Origin: Halovivax cerinus
GTDB taxonomy: Archaea; Halobacteriota; Halobacteria; Halobacteriales; Natrialbaceae
DNA: 64,000 bases
Assembly: GCF_024498195.1 (NCBI RefSeq)
Contig: NZ_CP101824.1
Coordinates: 558,001-622,000 of the forward strand
Direction: 5' to 3'
Under the pieces are notes generated by a model. That model was not told where the DNA came from. It was given only the letters and a program-made list of their open reading frames with translations, and searched no databases. Positions 45,033 to 54,888 of this stretch are shown here, piece by piece (the first letter of the stretch is position 1; each line of letters starts with the position of its first letter). The position numbers were made by a program, and so were the translations under genes.

Positions 45033-45269
45033 ATGAGCTCGAAAGAAATAGATATCGAGCTCGAGACGCTCCGAAAGCGCGCTTCGAGTAATCCGAAGCC
45101 CGTGAAGGAACGGGAGTTTCGCTGCTCGGAGTGCGGCGCGCGCTGTACCCGACTTCTCGATGGTCAGTCTGAGGCCGGGCATGCGCGCACGTGCTCTCGT
45201 CGACTGGAGCGGACGGGTTCGTACCGGGTCTGTCCGACGAACCCGGACAAGGTGGAGGTCCCGCGATGA
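45033..45269 (+). CDS. Small Cys-rich zinc-ribbon-like protein
   Basis: A 78-residue protein from ATG 45033 (MSSKEIDIELETLRKRASSN). After a helix it has FRCSECGARCTRLLDGQSEAGHARTC, where C-x-x-C and H/C residues could bind zinc; the tail reads RVCPTNPDKVEV. Small proteins of this kind are frequent in haloarchaea but this one is not a family I can name. It stands alone just outside the right repeat, in GC-rich core DNA. Confidence 0.65.
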   Translation: MSSKEIDIELETLRKRASSNPKPVKEREFRCSECGARCTRLLDGQSEAGHARTCSRRLERTGSYRVCPTNPDKVEVPR

Positions 45270-45431
45270 CGGACGGGGTATTCCCCATCAGTGGTCTCGA
45301 AATCGAAGGCCCCGTTGACGATGGACGTCGAAAATGTGTGCCGATAGTTCGTCGAACACTCACTCGGTCACGTCGAAGGAGCGCACCGGACCGACTGCGA
45401 AATGGAGAGCGGTCGGTCCACCGTCGGTCGG

Positions 45432-45788
45432 TCACCACTGGTCTTCCATCCTGTCGATATGTTCCAGGGCAGTCTCGACCTGTTCGTTCGGAACGTACTC
45501 GACGTACTGCTCACCGACGTCGTACGTCACCAGGTCGACCGCATCGAGTTTCGGTCCGTGGACGTGGATCAAGACGGATTGCAAGTGATCCGTCCCGGGC
45601 GCCTCGCCGGTTCGGTCCTGCTCGATTTCGCGAAGGTGGGAGATGACGTGGTGCATCGGTACTCTGTTCGTCTGGGAGTCCCGGCAAAAGCGCAGGATTT
45701 CACGTCGCTGGTACTGACTGAGGAGTTCTAACACTGCATCGACGGACAGAGAATCCCCCGCTGAAACTGCTGTGCCATCTTCACACAT
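45432..45788 (-). CDS. DUF7344-like winged-helix protein
   Basis: A 118-residue protein starting at ATG 45788 (MCEDGTAVSAGDSLSVDAVLELLSQYQRREIL). The phrase SQYQRREILRFCRDS at the first helix and the later LIHVHGPKLDAVDLVTYDVGEQYVEYVPNEQVETALEHI match a widespread haloarchaeal winged-helix family (DUF7344, from memory). Such proteins usually act as regulators near bacterioopsin-activator or HalX-type genes. The frame is open much further upstream but that part is basic and without character. Confidence 0.8.
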   Translation of the reverse strand: MCEDGTAVSAGDSLSVDAVLELLSQYQRREILRFCRDSQTNRVPMHHVISHLREIEQDRTGEAPGTDHLQSVLIHVHGPKLDAVDLVTYDVGEQYVEYVPNEQVETALEHIDRMEDQW

Positions 45789-45938
45789 GGTAGATATAAG
45801 CATAGTAGGCGCCATAAAGCCAACAGTAGTGTTCGTCAGCAACACTGTGGTCGCATCGGATAGTACCGTGCCCGTCGAACGGTTCGATAGCGATTGTACG
45901 AACGAATAGGAGCCAACCGTTTTCCCCGCTGAAGGCTT

Positions 45939-46238
45939 ATGGACGTCGTGACAATCCCCGTCAGCCTCGAGGTCGTACGAACGATCGCGGAGCGAGAGGA
46001 GATCGATCCCGCGACACTCGATCCGCCGCTCCACGATGCCGTCGATCCGGACGCACTCGACGCAGTCTTCGAATCGACGCCCGGGGCGGACCGGACGGAC
46101 GGACAGATTCGCTTCGAGTACGCTGGCTACGCCGTAACGGTCTTCGCGGATCACTCGGTCTCGGTCGAGGCGAGCGACGCCTCGACGAGGGAGCACCCAC
46201 CCAGGGACGACAGCGGCGACCTGGACCCGAACGAGTGA
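45939..46238 (+). CDS. HalOD1-type output domain protein
   Basis: A 99-residue acidic protein. SLEVVRTIAEREEIDPATLDPPLHDAVDPDALDAVF followed by IRFEYAGYAVTVFADHSVSVE is the HalOD1 pattern: a helix, the proline-bearing L-x-P-P-L, then strands. HalOD1 is a haloarchaeal output domain of signalling proteins and often occurs as a stand-alone protein. It is divergent from the DUF7344-like gene and convergent with the right RecA-like gene. Confidence 0.85.
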   Translation: MDVVTIPVSLEVVRTIAEREEIDPATLDPPLHDAVDPDALDAVFESTPGADRTDGQIRFEYAGYAVTVFADHSVSVEASDASTREHPPRDDSGDLDPNE

Positions 46239-46407
46239 GCGTCGATCGTGACGAATCCAGTCACAGCCGGGTGTACAGCAACGACGGTGCATCGATCCCA
46301 GTGTCGGTACTCCTGGAAACGGGCCCCTGGTGAGGGAACTGTTGGCCCAACGGGGTACTGATGGTCCAACGGTATTCGGACGCGTCCGCGTGTTCGTCGG
46401 GTTCGGA

Positions 46408-47079
46408 CTAGTTCACACCGTGTAGTCGCATCGTCGTGGAGGCGTCGGCATAGAGCGGCTGTCGGACCCGCAGGACCTCGGCCCAGAAGGCGAGCGTCGT
46501 CTGCACCCAGCCGTCCTCCTGGGGGTAGACGAGCGTCTCGAATTCGTCGCCCTCGAACCGGGGGCCGAGCGGCGTCGAGTGACACCGAATCGTGTGCGCC
46601 GCGATTTCCGATACCGGTTCCGATAGTGCGTCGTCACGAGCGCGAGTGGCCAGGACGGGACAGTCGTGATCGCGAGCGAGTCGAGCGAGCCGTGCGAGCG
46701 TTCTGAGGAGCAGGTCGGTCGCCTCGTCTCCCCGAAGGTCGTCGTCGCGATACTGGCCGTCGACGGCCGGCGCGACGACGAGCGACGGATCGATGCGTCG
46801 ATCGGAGAGCGTCGCGACGAGCTCGTGGTGCTGTCGAGCGGTGAAGCCGCGTGCGACCTCGATTCGATCGAGGATACGGTCCGACGGCGAGACGTCGGTT
46901 ATGACGTCCGTCCGGGCGTGTCCGTGGCTATCGACCCAGTAGCCGTCGCCGCCGTCGACGAGCAGGTGATCGACCACGAGCGTGTGAAGCGGGACGATGG
47001 AGTCGTCCGTTTCCAGCAAGGTGATGCCTGGTTCGAGCTCCGGGAGTTCCGGGATAGACGGGGTATCGAATCGGTCCAT
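46408..47079 (-). CDS. RecA/RadA-like protein lacking Walker A, right copy
   Basis: A 223-residue protein from ATG 47079, of the same length as the copy at 6386-7057 and about 94% identical (about 13 substitutions, mostly near both ends: residues 8, 24-25, 28, 33, 41 and the last 11). The same absence of a P-loop holds. DNA identity begins and ends close to the gene boundaries. Here it is embedded in conserved core genes (HalOD1, DUF5786), so this is probably the resident copy. Confidence 0.85.
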   Translation of the reverse strand: MDRFDTPSIPELPELEPGITLLETDDSIVPLHTLVVDHLLVDGGDGYWVDSHGHARTDVITDVSPSDRILDRIEVARGFTARQHHELVATLSDRRIDPSLVVAPAVDGQYRDDDLRGDEATDLLLRTLARLARLARDHDCPVLATRARDDALSEPVSEIAAHTIRCHSTPLGPRFEGDEFETLVYPQEDGWVQTTLAFWAEVLRVRQPLYADASTTMRLHGVN

Positions 47080-47267
47080 ACCCCACGGATCCGTCCCGGG
47101 TGACGTATGGATCCGGGTCCGATTTCCGAAAGTTCCGAATTGACTCGCCTCGGCGGGTTGCTGCGTTCGCCTCCAGCGAAATTTCGACGTGTCTGGCGCA
47201 ATCATCACCGAAGACTGACTCCCAGAGACGGCTGGGAGCGGTGGGTGGAGTCAGCCGGTCGGAACGA

Positions 47268-47456
47268 TCACTCTGCGTGCTTGTCGTCTTTGATGTCCTG
47301 GAGTTGACCGAGGAGTTCGTCGGTCGAGGCACCCGTCTCGACCGTCATATCGCCATCGTGTTCGTGTTCGTGGACGTTCACCGCGGCGTCCTCGTCGTCT
47401 TCGTCACTGACATCCGGTTGCTGTTGCTCGGACTCGTCGTAGCTTCCAAAACCCAT
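47268..47456 (-). CDS. DUF5786 family small acidic protein
   Basis: A 61-residue protein from ATG 47456 (MGFGSYDESEQQQPDVSDED). The MGFGSYDESEQ start is the signature of the haloarchaeal DUF5786 family. It is very acidic, has a His-rich middle (VHEHEHDGD) and ends in a short amphipathic helix (STDELLGQLQDIKDD). Function unknown; the family is found in most haloarchaea. The upstream seven codons of the frame are discarded because family members start at MGFG. Confidence 0.88.
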   Translation of the reverse strand: MGFGSYDESEQQQPDVSDEDDEDAAVNVHEHEHDGDMTVETGASTDELLGQLQDIKDDKHAE

Positions 47457-47546
47457 AGTACCGAACGAGCGGTCCACGTATTTAGTGCCACCGGAGTCGC
47501 GGCCTCTATGGGGACCCCGGTTGTGAAGAGATGACAGTCGATGGAT

Positions 47547-48230
47547 TCACCGATATGAGGGCCCTGGAGACGAGGGGACGGAAAAGCGTCTCGCCGACTG
47601 GTAGTCGAACGTGAGGGGCGTATCCACTCCGCCGGTAACCCAGAGGATTCCGTCTACGTGCTGTGCGAGGGCAGCGATCGTCTCCTCGTCGTGTTCGGTA
47701 TACGTGAGACCGTAGAATCCGATCCCCGATCCGGTTCGAAGACCGGCGATCCGCTGGAGGACGTCAGAAACGCGCCCGGTCGACGAATGGTCGAGTATCG
47801 GCGTGAGCGACCGGACGATGAGGTGTCGAGAGTCCGGGTTCGGACTCATCGATTCGGACAGTTCCGAGAGGCCGATTACGATCCGTTCGAGATCGGCCGA
47901 CGAGGGTGTAAAGACCGTCGGCGTCCCACCGTACAGCGACGCCAAATACTGACTCTCGGAGGTCGTATCGACGAGTCCGATCGACGGACCCCCCGACGGA
48001 CAGAGCCGGTCGTAAACCGTGCTGGTTCGGTCGGCGCTCTCGGTCGTCGTCACGACGAATGCGGACTCGTCGGTACGGCCGTACTGACAGAGGGCTCGGA
48101 GTCCGAGCGCACAGGTTGACGGGTCGACCGTTCCCGCGACGAGGATCGTTGCTCCAGTACCCACCGCATCGGGGAATTCGGGAAGAGAGGGCGTACAATC
48201 GTCGACCGACGGATCGATTGATTCGTTCAT
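47547..48230 (-). CDS. RecA-like fold protein of the DUF7504 type
   Basis: A 227-residue protein from ATG 48230 (MNESIDPSVDDCTPSLPEFPD). It shows a RecA/KaiC-like order: ATILVAGTVDPSTCALGLRAL at the P-loop place (no GKT), SAFVVTTTESADRTSTVYDRL, RHLIVRSLTPILDHSSTGRVSDVLQRI (Walker-B region with SLTP...L) and GIGFYGLTYTEHDEETIAALAQHVDGILWV. I believe this is the DUF7504 family, often seen beside HalOD1/sensor genes. It probably acts as a signalling partner without ATPase activity. Confidence 0.75.
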   Translation of the reverse strand: MNESIDPSVDDCTPSLPEFPDAVGTGATILVAGTVDPSTCALGLRALCQYGRTDESAFVVTTTESADRTSTVYDRLCPSGGPSIGLVDTTSESQYLASLYGGTPTVFTPSSADLERIVIGLSELSESMSPNPDSRHLIVRSLTPILDHSSTGRVSDVLQRIAGLRTGSGIGFYGLTYTEHDEETIAALAQHVDGILWVTGGVDTPLTFDYQSARRFSVPSSPGPSYR

Positions 48231-48687
48231 GAATAGGAAGATGGCTGTCTGGTGGTTCGAACCGCTATCCGTCCGCGTGAGCCGAGACAGCGCCCCGTTT
48301 GGGTAGTACCGAGCGCCGGGGGCAGAACACTCGACGATGGACAGGTGCCCCTGGACACTGGTCGAAACGGAAGCTCTCGAGCGCGAACGCCACGTTCCCG
48401 GAGCTTCGTCCCGAAGTCCGAAGGTGGAAGATCTGTTTCGTGAATCATGGTGATACGGATAGCGAGGTCCCGCAGTGTGCCACGGTAGAGGCATCGGAAC
48501 TGGGTGTGCCTACGAGCAAACCCCAGAGCGCCGCCAATTCGACGGCGAGCCGTGGCGAACGGAGAAGGACGGGACAGCGAACGTCGTCCTTTTACAATGG
48601 AATATGGGAGTACAAAAACGTTTCGCACTATCTCCCTCTCCTCCGATTCGCCGTCCGCACTCCCCGCAGGCGACGGCCGACGTATCG
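48231..48687. other. Intergenic region without a recognisable gene
   Basis: About 455 bases between the 3' end of aCPSF1 and the start of the DUF7504-like gene. Frames here are Arg-rich shadows. A TTTTACAATGGAATATGG run near 48588 is AT-rich and might include a promoter or termination T-run for the genes at either side. Nothing else is supported. Confidence 0.45.
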
Positions 48688-50601
48688 TCAGGCGAGTCGA
48701 TAGGTTTCGAGGTTGCGCGGCGCGTAGGTTCGGCAATCGAAGTTCTGGTAGAGTGCCGACGACAGTTGGTCCGTCGCCGATTCGTCCCCGTGGACGCACA
48801 GAATCTCCTCGGGGCGTGGGTTCATCGTTCGGACGAAGTTTTCGAGACCGTTCCGATCCGCGTGGCCGGAGAAGCCGCTCACTGACTCGATGGTGAACCG
48901 GAGCGTCATCCGATTCGTGTTACCGTCACGATCGGTGAGATGAATCTCCCTGTTTCCACCCTGGATTCGACGACCGAGCGTTCCCTCCGCCTGATAGCCG
49001 ACGAAAACGAGCGCGTTGTCCGGATCCCCGCCGAGTAGCTCTAGCCACGACATGATCGGCCCGCCGGTGACCATCCCCGACGTCGAGAGGATGATCGCTG
49101 GTTCGCCGTCGGCGATATCCTGCCGCATCTCGTCGCCACCGTCTACCTGCTGGAACTGGGCCGCGAGAAACGGATTTTCGTCGTCGTGCAGGATCCGCTG
49201 GCGGAGTCCGTCCCGGAGGAACTCCGGATACGCCGTGTGGATTGCCGTCGCCTCCCGGATCATCCCGTCGAGGTAGATCGGCATCGTTGGCAGTCTCCCG
49301 GTCCGCATCGCCTCTTCGAGTACCAGCATGAGTTCCTGCGAACGACCGACGGCGAACGCCGGGATAACGACCGTCCCGTCGTTCTCGTAGGTCTGCGAGA
49401 TACGGTCGATGAGGGTGCGCTCGCTGTCTTCCTGATCCGTCTGGTAGTCGTTTCGGCGCCCGTACGTCGATTCCATGACGAGCGTCTCGGCGCGCGGGAA
49501 GTCGTTGACCGCACCGTTGAACAGGCGCGTGTCGGTGTAATGAACGTCCCCGGAGAAGACGACGTTGTGGCGTCCGTCGCCGACGTGAAAGTGAGCGACG
49601 GCACTGCCGAGGATGTGCCCCGCGTTGTGCATAGTGAGTTTGATGTCAGGTGCGATATCAGTTACGTTCCCGTAGTCCATCGTGATCGTATGCGTCAGCT
49701 CCTCGCGGACCATCTCGCTGTCGTACGGCGGCGTTCGCCCTTCTTTGGCGGCGACGTCGAGATAGTCGAGCTGGAGTAAGCCGATGAGGTCGCGCGTCGG
49801 CGCCGTCATGTACACGGGGCCGTCGTAGCCGTACTTGAATAGCAGCGGCAGCAACGCGCTGTGGTCCAGGTGCGCGTGGGTCAGGACGACGGCGTCCAGG
49901 TCGGCGACCGGGTTCGCCTCCGGCAGCTGCAGGTACGGAACCTCGCCGTCGGCTCCCGGTTTGTCGCCACAGTCGACGAGGACGCGGGTTTCGGGAGTCG
50001 AAAGAACGAAACTCGCACGACCGACCTCCCGACAGCACCCGAGTGTCGTGATCCGCACCCAGTCTTCGTCCGACTGGGGCTCCCGGTGAATGTGCTCTCC
50101 GACCCGTTCGAGGATTTCTCGGCGCTCGTCGCGCTCCGTGACGAGGTAGTTCCGGACGTTCGCGACCGTCGAAGACTCCATCGGTGGCGTGCGGAGAACG
50201 TCAGGCGTCCAGCCTACCTCCTTCGTGATCTCGTTTAGGGTGCTCCCGTGGCGGCCGATCACGAGCCCCGGCTTTTCGGCCTCGATCACGACCTCTCCGG
50301 TCGTCGAGAAGAATTCGAGATCGGTGATACCGGCGTCCTCGGGAATCAGATCGCGGATCTGGGGTTCTGCGTCCGCCGGTTCCGTTTGCGTCCCAGGAGC
50401 CGGCCGGATCGTGATCCGCTTGCGGAACGTTTTCGCGAGTTGTGGAACGATACCGTCGCGGTCGGCGAACAGTCGAGGCGTTTCAGTGTAGATGACGAGT
50501 TCCGGCCCCTCGTACGTCACTCTGGAGACCGAGAGATCGTCCGGAACGTTTGATTCTATCTGCGCTTCGAGCCCCGAATACGGGTCGTGATGTGAACTCA
50601 T
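48688..50601 (-). CDS. aCPSF1 (FttA) KH/metallo-beta-lactamase/beta-CASP ribonuclease
   Basis: A 637-residue protein starting at ATG 50601 (MSSHHDPYSGLEAQI). KH-like domains fill the first 180 residues (GLVIGRHGSTLNEITKEVGWTP has the GxxG loop). The metallo-beta-lactamase motif is LTHAHLDHSALLPLLFKYG (about residue 240), with later HNAGHILGSAVAHF and the beta-CASP parts VMESTYGRRNDY, VVIPAFAVGRSQELMLVLEEA and FSGHADRNGLENF. aCPSF1 is the archaeal transcription termination ribonuclease cleaving at U-rich sites. It is one of two related nucleases here; RNase J lies 700 bp away on the other strand. Confidence 0.96.
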   Translation of the reverse strand: MSSHHDPYSGLEAQIESNVPDDLSVSRVTYEGPELVIYTETPRLFADRDGIVPQLAKTFRKRITIRPAPGTQTEPADAEPQIRDLIPEDAGITDLEFFSTTGEVVIEAEKPGLVIGRHGSTLNEITKEVGWTPDVLRTPPMESSTVANVRNYLVTERDERREILERVGEHIHREPQSDEDWVRITTLGCCREVGRASFVLSTPETRVLVDCGDKPGADGEVPYLQLPEANPVADLDAVVLTHAHLDHSALLPLLFKYGYDGPVYMTAPTRDLIGLLQLDYLDVAAKEGRTPPYDSEMVREELTHTITMDYGNVTDIAPDIKLTMHNAGHILGSAVAHFHVGDGRHNVVFSGDVHYTDTRLFNGAVNDFPRAETLVMESTYGRRNDYQTDQEDSERTLIDRISQTYENDGTVVIPAFAVGRSQELMLVLEEAMRTGRLPTMPIYLDGMIREATAIHTAYPEFLRDGLRQRILHDDENPFLAAQFQQVDGGDEMRQDIADGEPAIILSTSGMVTGGPIMSWLELLGGDPDNALVFVGYQAEGTLGRRIQGGNREIHLTDRDGNTNRMTLRFTIESVSGFSGHADRNGLENFVRTMNPRPEEILCVHGDESATDQLSSALYQNFDCRTYAPRNLETYRLA

Positions 50602-50840
50602 GTCGGATCGTGGTCGTGGGGTCGTTCTGACGGAAACGCACATGCACACAGTTTCGGACGGACGAGTCCTGTACGCGCCAGATCGACTGTATCGATATCC
50701 GTTTGAAAGCCAGCACCGTCGAATCACCCAATCGTCAGTCAGGTGGCGAGTCAGTTCGGATGAGTGGGTGCCGAACAGATCCGCAGGTGAGACGGGCTGT
50801 ACGGTGGAGGTAACGGATGAAATCGTACGCTAATCCGTAA

Positions 50841-51234
50841 CTAGCTCGTCGTATAAATCGGTTCCGACGTCTCTCCCCCTCCGGGCCGGGTCGACCCGAT
50901 CACGTTCTCTGGTCCATCGGATAGCTCCCCAGAGACGACGTACAGGAGCGACGCTCTCACCGCCGCGTCGTACTCGCCCGATGAGGACTGATGGAGCGCG
51001 TCACGTATCGTACTGGAACGTACCGATGAGTCCCGTGACCGGTGGAGCGTCGTCTCTCCAGGTGGCAGTTCTTCGCTGGCTCGGAATCGCGACCCTCGCC
51101 ACACGGTCCGAACACGGGGTATATACGTGCGGGCCGTCTCGGACCAGACAACCGAAATACGCGCTGTCCGTGACGTGGTAGTGAACGATTCTTCGAAGTG
51201 ACAGGCGGAGCTGTACCCTGTAATCGGGTGGCAT
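50841..51234 (-). pseudogene. Possible frameshifted small gene
   Basis: Two overlapping minus-strand frames together look like one gene: [41 protein letters not shown] (from 51234) and, in another frame, ASEELPPGETTLHRSRD...EYDAAVRASLLYVVSGELSD to TAG at 50841. The first frame loses sense after about 51115 and the second gains it there, so a single indel may have split a protein of about 130 residues. Family not recognised. It is between aCPSF1 and RNase J. Confidence 0.35.
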
Positions 51235-51309
51235 CGGCTGTCAATTCGTTCGATTCGCGCCCTTCGGGCCGATACCAGGCGTCTGGCTGCTATGATCGGA
51301 AACGTACCT

Positions 51310-52656
51310 ATGGAAATAGAAATTGCGACGATCGGCGGCTACGAGGAAGTCGGACGGCAGATGACCGCGGTGCGCGCTGGCGAGGACATCGTCGTCTTCG
51401 ACATGGGACTGAACCTGTCGAAAGTACTGATCCACGATAACATCCAGACGGAGGGCATGCACAGTCTGGACCTGATCGATATGGGCGCGATCCCCGACGA
51501 CCGGATTATGGCGGATCTGGAGGGTGACGTACAGGCGATCGTGCCGACGCACGGTCACCTGGACCACATCGGCGCGATCTCGAAACTCGCCCACCGATAC
51601 GACGCGCCCGTCGTTTCGACCCCGTTTACGAACGCACTCGTCGAGGAGGAGTTCGACGACGAGGAGAAGTTCGGCGACTCCAACGAACTGATCACGATGG
51701 ACCCGGGCGAGTCGATGATCGTCGGCGACCACGGACTCGAACTCGAGTTCGTCAACGTCACGCACTCGATCATCGGCGCGATCAACCCGGTCTTGCACAC
51801 TCCCGAGGGCGCCATCGTCTACGGACTCGACAAGCGCATGGACCACTCGCCGGTTCTCGGCGACCCGATCGACATGAAACGGTTCCGAGAAATCGGCCGC
51901 GAGGGTGAGGGCGTCCTCTGTTACATCGAAGACTGTACGAACGCGAACAAGCAGGGCCGGACACCGAGCGAGGCCGTCGCCCGCGAGCAGCTGAAGGACG
52001 TCATGTACAGCCTGGAGGACTACGACGGCGGCATCGTCGCGACGACGTTCTCGAGTCACATCTCCCGGGTCACCTCGCTCGTGGAGTTCGCAAAGGACAT
52101 CGGTCGCCAGCCGGTCTTGCTGGGTCGGTCGATGGAGAAATACTCCGGGGCAGCGGAACGGCTCGGCTTCGTCGACTTCCCCGACGATCTCGGGATGTTC
52201 GGCTACCGACGATCGATCGATCAGTCGTTCGAACGGATCATGAACGACGGAAAAGAGAACTTTTTGCCGGTCGTCACTGGCCACCAGGGCGAGCCGCGTG
52301 CGATGCTCACCCGTATGGCTCGCGGGGAGACGAACTACGATCTCGACGACGGTGATAAGGTTCTCTTCTCCGCCCGTGTCATCCCCGAACCGACGAACGA
52401 GGGCCAGCGGTATCAGGCAGAGAAGCTCCTCGGTATGCAAGGCGCCCGCGTCTACTCAGACATCCACGTCTCTGGACACCTCCGACAGGAGGGCCACTAC
52501 GAGATGTTGGACGCGCTCCAGCCCCAGCACGTCATCCCAGCGCACCAGGAGATGAGCGGCTTTGCCGGGTACGTCGAACTCGCGTCCGATCGAGGCTACA
52601 CGATGGACCGGGATCTCCACGTCACCTCGAACGGAAACATCCTGCAACTCGTCTGA
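51310..52656 (+). CDS. Archaeal RNase J
   Basis: A 448-residue metallo-beta-lactamase ribonuclease starting at ATG 51310 ([18 protein letters not shown]); an ATG 18 bases upstream is possible. Motif 2 is [17 protein letters not shown]; later [21 protein letters not shown] and the beta-CASP parts [40 protein letters not shown] and [28 protein letters not shown] are all present. Length and order match archaeal RNase J, a 5'-3' exoribonuclease. Alone in its operon, convergent with no neighbour within 900 bases downstream. Confidence 0.96.
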   Translation: MEIEIATIGGYEEVGRQMTAVRAGEDIVVFDMGLNLSKVLIHDNIQTEGMHSLDLIDMGAIPDDRIMADLEGDVQAIVPTHGHLDHIGAISKLAHRYDAPVVSTPFTNALVEEEFDDEEKFGDSNELITMDPGESMIVGDHGLELEFVNVTHSIIGAINPVLHTPEGAIVYGLDKRMDHSPVLGDPIDMKRFREIGREGEGVLCYIEDCTNANKQGRTPSEAVAREQLKDVMYSLEDYDGGIVATTFSSHISRVTSLVEFAKDIGRQPVLLGRSMEKYSGAAERLGFVDFPDDLGMFGYRRSIDQSFERIMNDGKENFLPVVTGHQGEPRAMLTRMARGETNYDLDDGDKVLFSARVIPEPTNEGQRYQAEKLLGMQGARVYSDIHVSGHLRQEGHYEMLDALQPQHVIPAHQEMSGFAGYVELASDRGYTMDRDLHVTSNGNILQLV

Positions 52657-53570
52657 ACCGGACGCAATCAGACCGGGTGATGCCAGGGTGCGGTTAACGG
52701 CTGACACACCGGTCGGAGACGATACTCGGCCGACAGCCGATGAGAGAGGGGGACAGAGAGACGGCCAGTCCGAGACGACGAGGGTCCGGACGGGAGCACT
52801 TCCTTCGCTATGGCAATCAGTCTTCCATTCGCTATGGCACCCAGTACTCGACTCGAGCGTGCCCGTGACTGGTGGTCCGTCTCTCGATACTACCCCCCAG
52901 ATGACAAATCCACGCGCAATCGGTGCGGCCAAAATCTGCCAATACGAGTATACGACGGCGAGGAGGGGTTTCGGCGCGGGCCAGATCGGCTGTCGTTGTC
53001 ACACAGATCCAGTTCCCTGGTGCCCCCCACTTTCGACCAACTCCTGCCAACGGACATTGGGTTTACCGATGGGCGTTATCGGCCAAAACTCCTATTCGTA
53101 CGGCGTACGGACCGTCTACTGGCGGGAAGTACCACTCCGATCCGACGTCAATAGCCACCACTCCCGCCATCGAAGACATGGGGGCCGTGCCCTCGATCGC
53201 CCCCCGGTCGAGGGCATCGCCATTCGTTTTCGATCCGCTCTCCACCTACCCAGACAGACACCGGACCACGTCTCGGGACGACCTGTGCGGCGCTGTCCCC
53301 GGTGTCGACCACCCGTCCCCTGAAGGCGGCGTTCGCTGTCTACTCGCCACCCACACGCCGCAGCACGCGCACTGGTAGTGCCTGAATCGTCGGTTTCGTA
53401 CTGTACGGATACTCAGTTTCGTCGGATACCGTCTCGAAGCACGCCGAGGCGGACGAACGACAGTCGAGAGAGAGAGAGAGAGAGAGAGAGAATCCGGTCC
53501 GAACGCGAATCGGTCTCAACCCGCGTAGTATCTCCGAGACGGTTACGTGGAGCGGCGATGTCCAGGACGG
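52657..53570. other. Long non-coding stretch with short repeats
   Basis: About 910 bases after RNase J. Open frames exist on the plus strand but are Arg/Pro-rich and lack haloarchaeal character. It has a duplicated 12-mer (TTCGCTATGGCA at 52804 and 52828), a GA-dinucleotide tract (53466-53491) and a 15-bp direct repeat (GACGGTTACGTGGAG at 53538-53552 and 53566-53580), the last overlapping the stop of the response-regulator gene. Possibly regulatory or just a decayed gene; nothing further is supported. Confidence 0.45.
53466..53491. repeat. GA dinucleotide tract, 13 units
   Basis: A perfect (GA)13 run lies in the non-coding stretch before the response-regulator gene end. Such tracts are rare in prokaryotic chromosomes and change length by slippage. 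No coding frame spans it convincingly. Confidence 0.9.
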
Positions 53571-54728
53571 TTACGTGGAGAGACGACGCCCGATGCCGAC
53601 GACACCGATGGTTTCGCCGTCGTCACTCACGGGAACGCCGGTAAATTCGTACGGGAGCGGTTCGCCGTCGTTGGTCACGAGATCGGCTTCCACGACGACC
53701 CGTTCACCGTCGGAGAGAATACGGTCGATCGCCGCGTCGATTTCGGCCCTGGTCTCGCCCTCGAAGAGGTCCGTCGGTTCCATGTCCCGAATTTCCGATT
53801 CGGAGTAGCCGATGACCGCCTCGAATCGATCGTTCCACCGGACGTAGTTGCGTTCGTCGTCGAAGACGTAGAAGAGGTCGTCGATCGTGTTGAGCGCCGT
53901 CTCCAGGAATCGTTGTTCGCGACGGAGCTGTTCCGCACGCCGCCGTTCCTCGGTGACGTCGCGGACGACGCAGACGTGACCGCCGTCGTCAAGGTGCGTG
54001 AGGCTGAGACGCTCGGCGACGCGCTCCCCATCGGTGGTCAGACCGACCGATCGCCCCGTCCACGTCCCCTCGGATTCGAGCGTCGGAAGGATCTCTCTGC
54101 GGAATCGTTCGGTCTCCGATTCGGGATACAGGGTCTCCCAGTGAGAGTGAAGGAGTTCGTCCCGATCCGCGTCGTACACCTCGGCGTAGGCCTGGTTCAG
54201 ATAGACGTACTCCCCCTCGTCGTTTAGAATTCCGATTCCCTCCTGAGCCGACTCCAGGGCCAGAAACCCCCGGAATACCTCTCGTTCCGCGCTGTACTTT
54301 TCGACCAGGTTTTCCACCCTGTTCGCCAGCACCGTGTACTGCTCCGTTCCGGTTCCCTTCTGCAAGTACTCGGTCACGCCGGCGGTGATCGCTTCACTCG
54401 CAATTTCCTCGTCGCCCTTCCCGGTAAAGAGGATAAACGGGAGGTCCGGAAACTCGTCTCTGACACGTTCCAGAAAGTCGAGTCCGTCCTGCTCGGGCAT
54501 CTCGTAGTCGCTGATCACGCAGTCGATACGCTCCTCCCGGAGTGCCGACATCCCGTCCTCGACAGCGGTCTCTGTGCGGACGGATATCTCCTCTCGTTCC
54601 CGTTCGAGGAACGTCTCGACCAGATCGACGAACGACGAATCGTCGTCCACGTGTAACGCTCGGATAGAATCAGATCGGGGAGAAAAGCTGAGTTCCTCGA
54701 AACTCAGTTGATACTCGAGTTGGGACAT
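53571..54728 (-). CDS. Response regulator with PAS domains
   Basis: A 385-residue signalling protein. Residues about 20-140 form a receiver domain: RALHVDDDSSF (acidic pair), CVISDYEMPEQDGLDFL with the phospho-acceptor Asp, ILFTGKGDEEIASEAITAGVTEYLQKG (T and K). Two PAS domains follow (about 155-260 and 270-380; RFLETALNTIDDLFYVFDDERNYVRWNDRFEAVIGYSESEI). There is no kinase or DNA-binding domain, so it probably relays to a partner. A PAS histidine kinase gene lies 160 bases upstream on the same strand and could be that partner. Confidence 0.93.
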   Translation of the reverse strand: MSQLEYQLSFEELSFSPRSDSIRALHVDDDSSFVDLVETFLEREREEISVRTETAVEDGMSALREERIDCVISDYEMPEQDGLDFLERVRDEFPDLPFILFTGKGDEEIASEAITAGVTEYLQKGTGTEQYTVLANRVENLVEKYSAEREVFRGFLALESAQEGIGILNDEGEYVYLNQAYAEVYDADRDELLHSHWETLYPESETERFRREILPTLESEGTWTGRSVGLTTDGERVAERLSLTHLDDGGHVCVVRDVTEERRRAEQLRREQRFLETALNTIDDLFYVFDDERNYVRWNDRFEAVIGYSESEIRDMEPTDLFEGETRAEIDAAIDRILSDGERVVVEADLVTNDGEPLPYEFTGVPVSDDGETIGVVGIGRRLST

Positions 54729-54888
54729 ACCGAATACTGGTTTCTGGAGGGGTAAGTATTCTCTTGCCGGATGGGGGCAGAACGAGCCACGTTCGGACAG
54801 CTGTGGGAAATATCACCACATTTCGAGTGTGAAAATATGAAACCGTACCGATCAAACCCGGGGGTCTGGCACGAACACATCGTCTCGA

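Noticed and set aside
52562-53323. A 253-codon plus-strand frame after RNase J
   Set aside because: It begins inside RNase J, is rich in Arg/Pro/His and has no family pattern; treated as a chance frame in GC-rich DNA.
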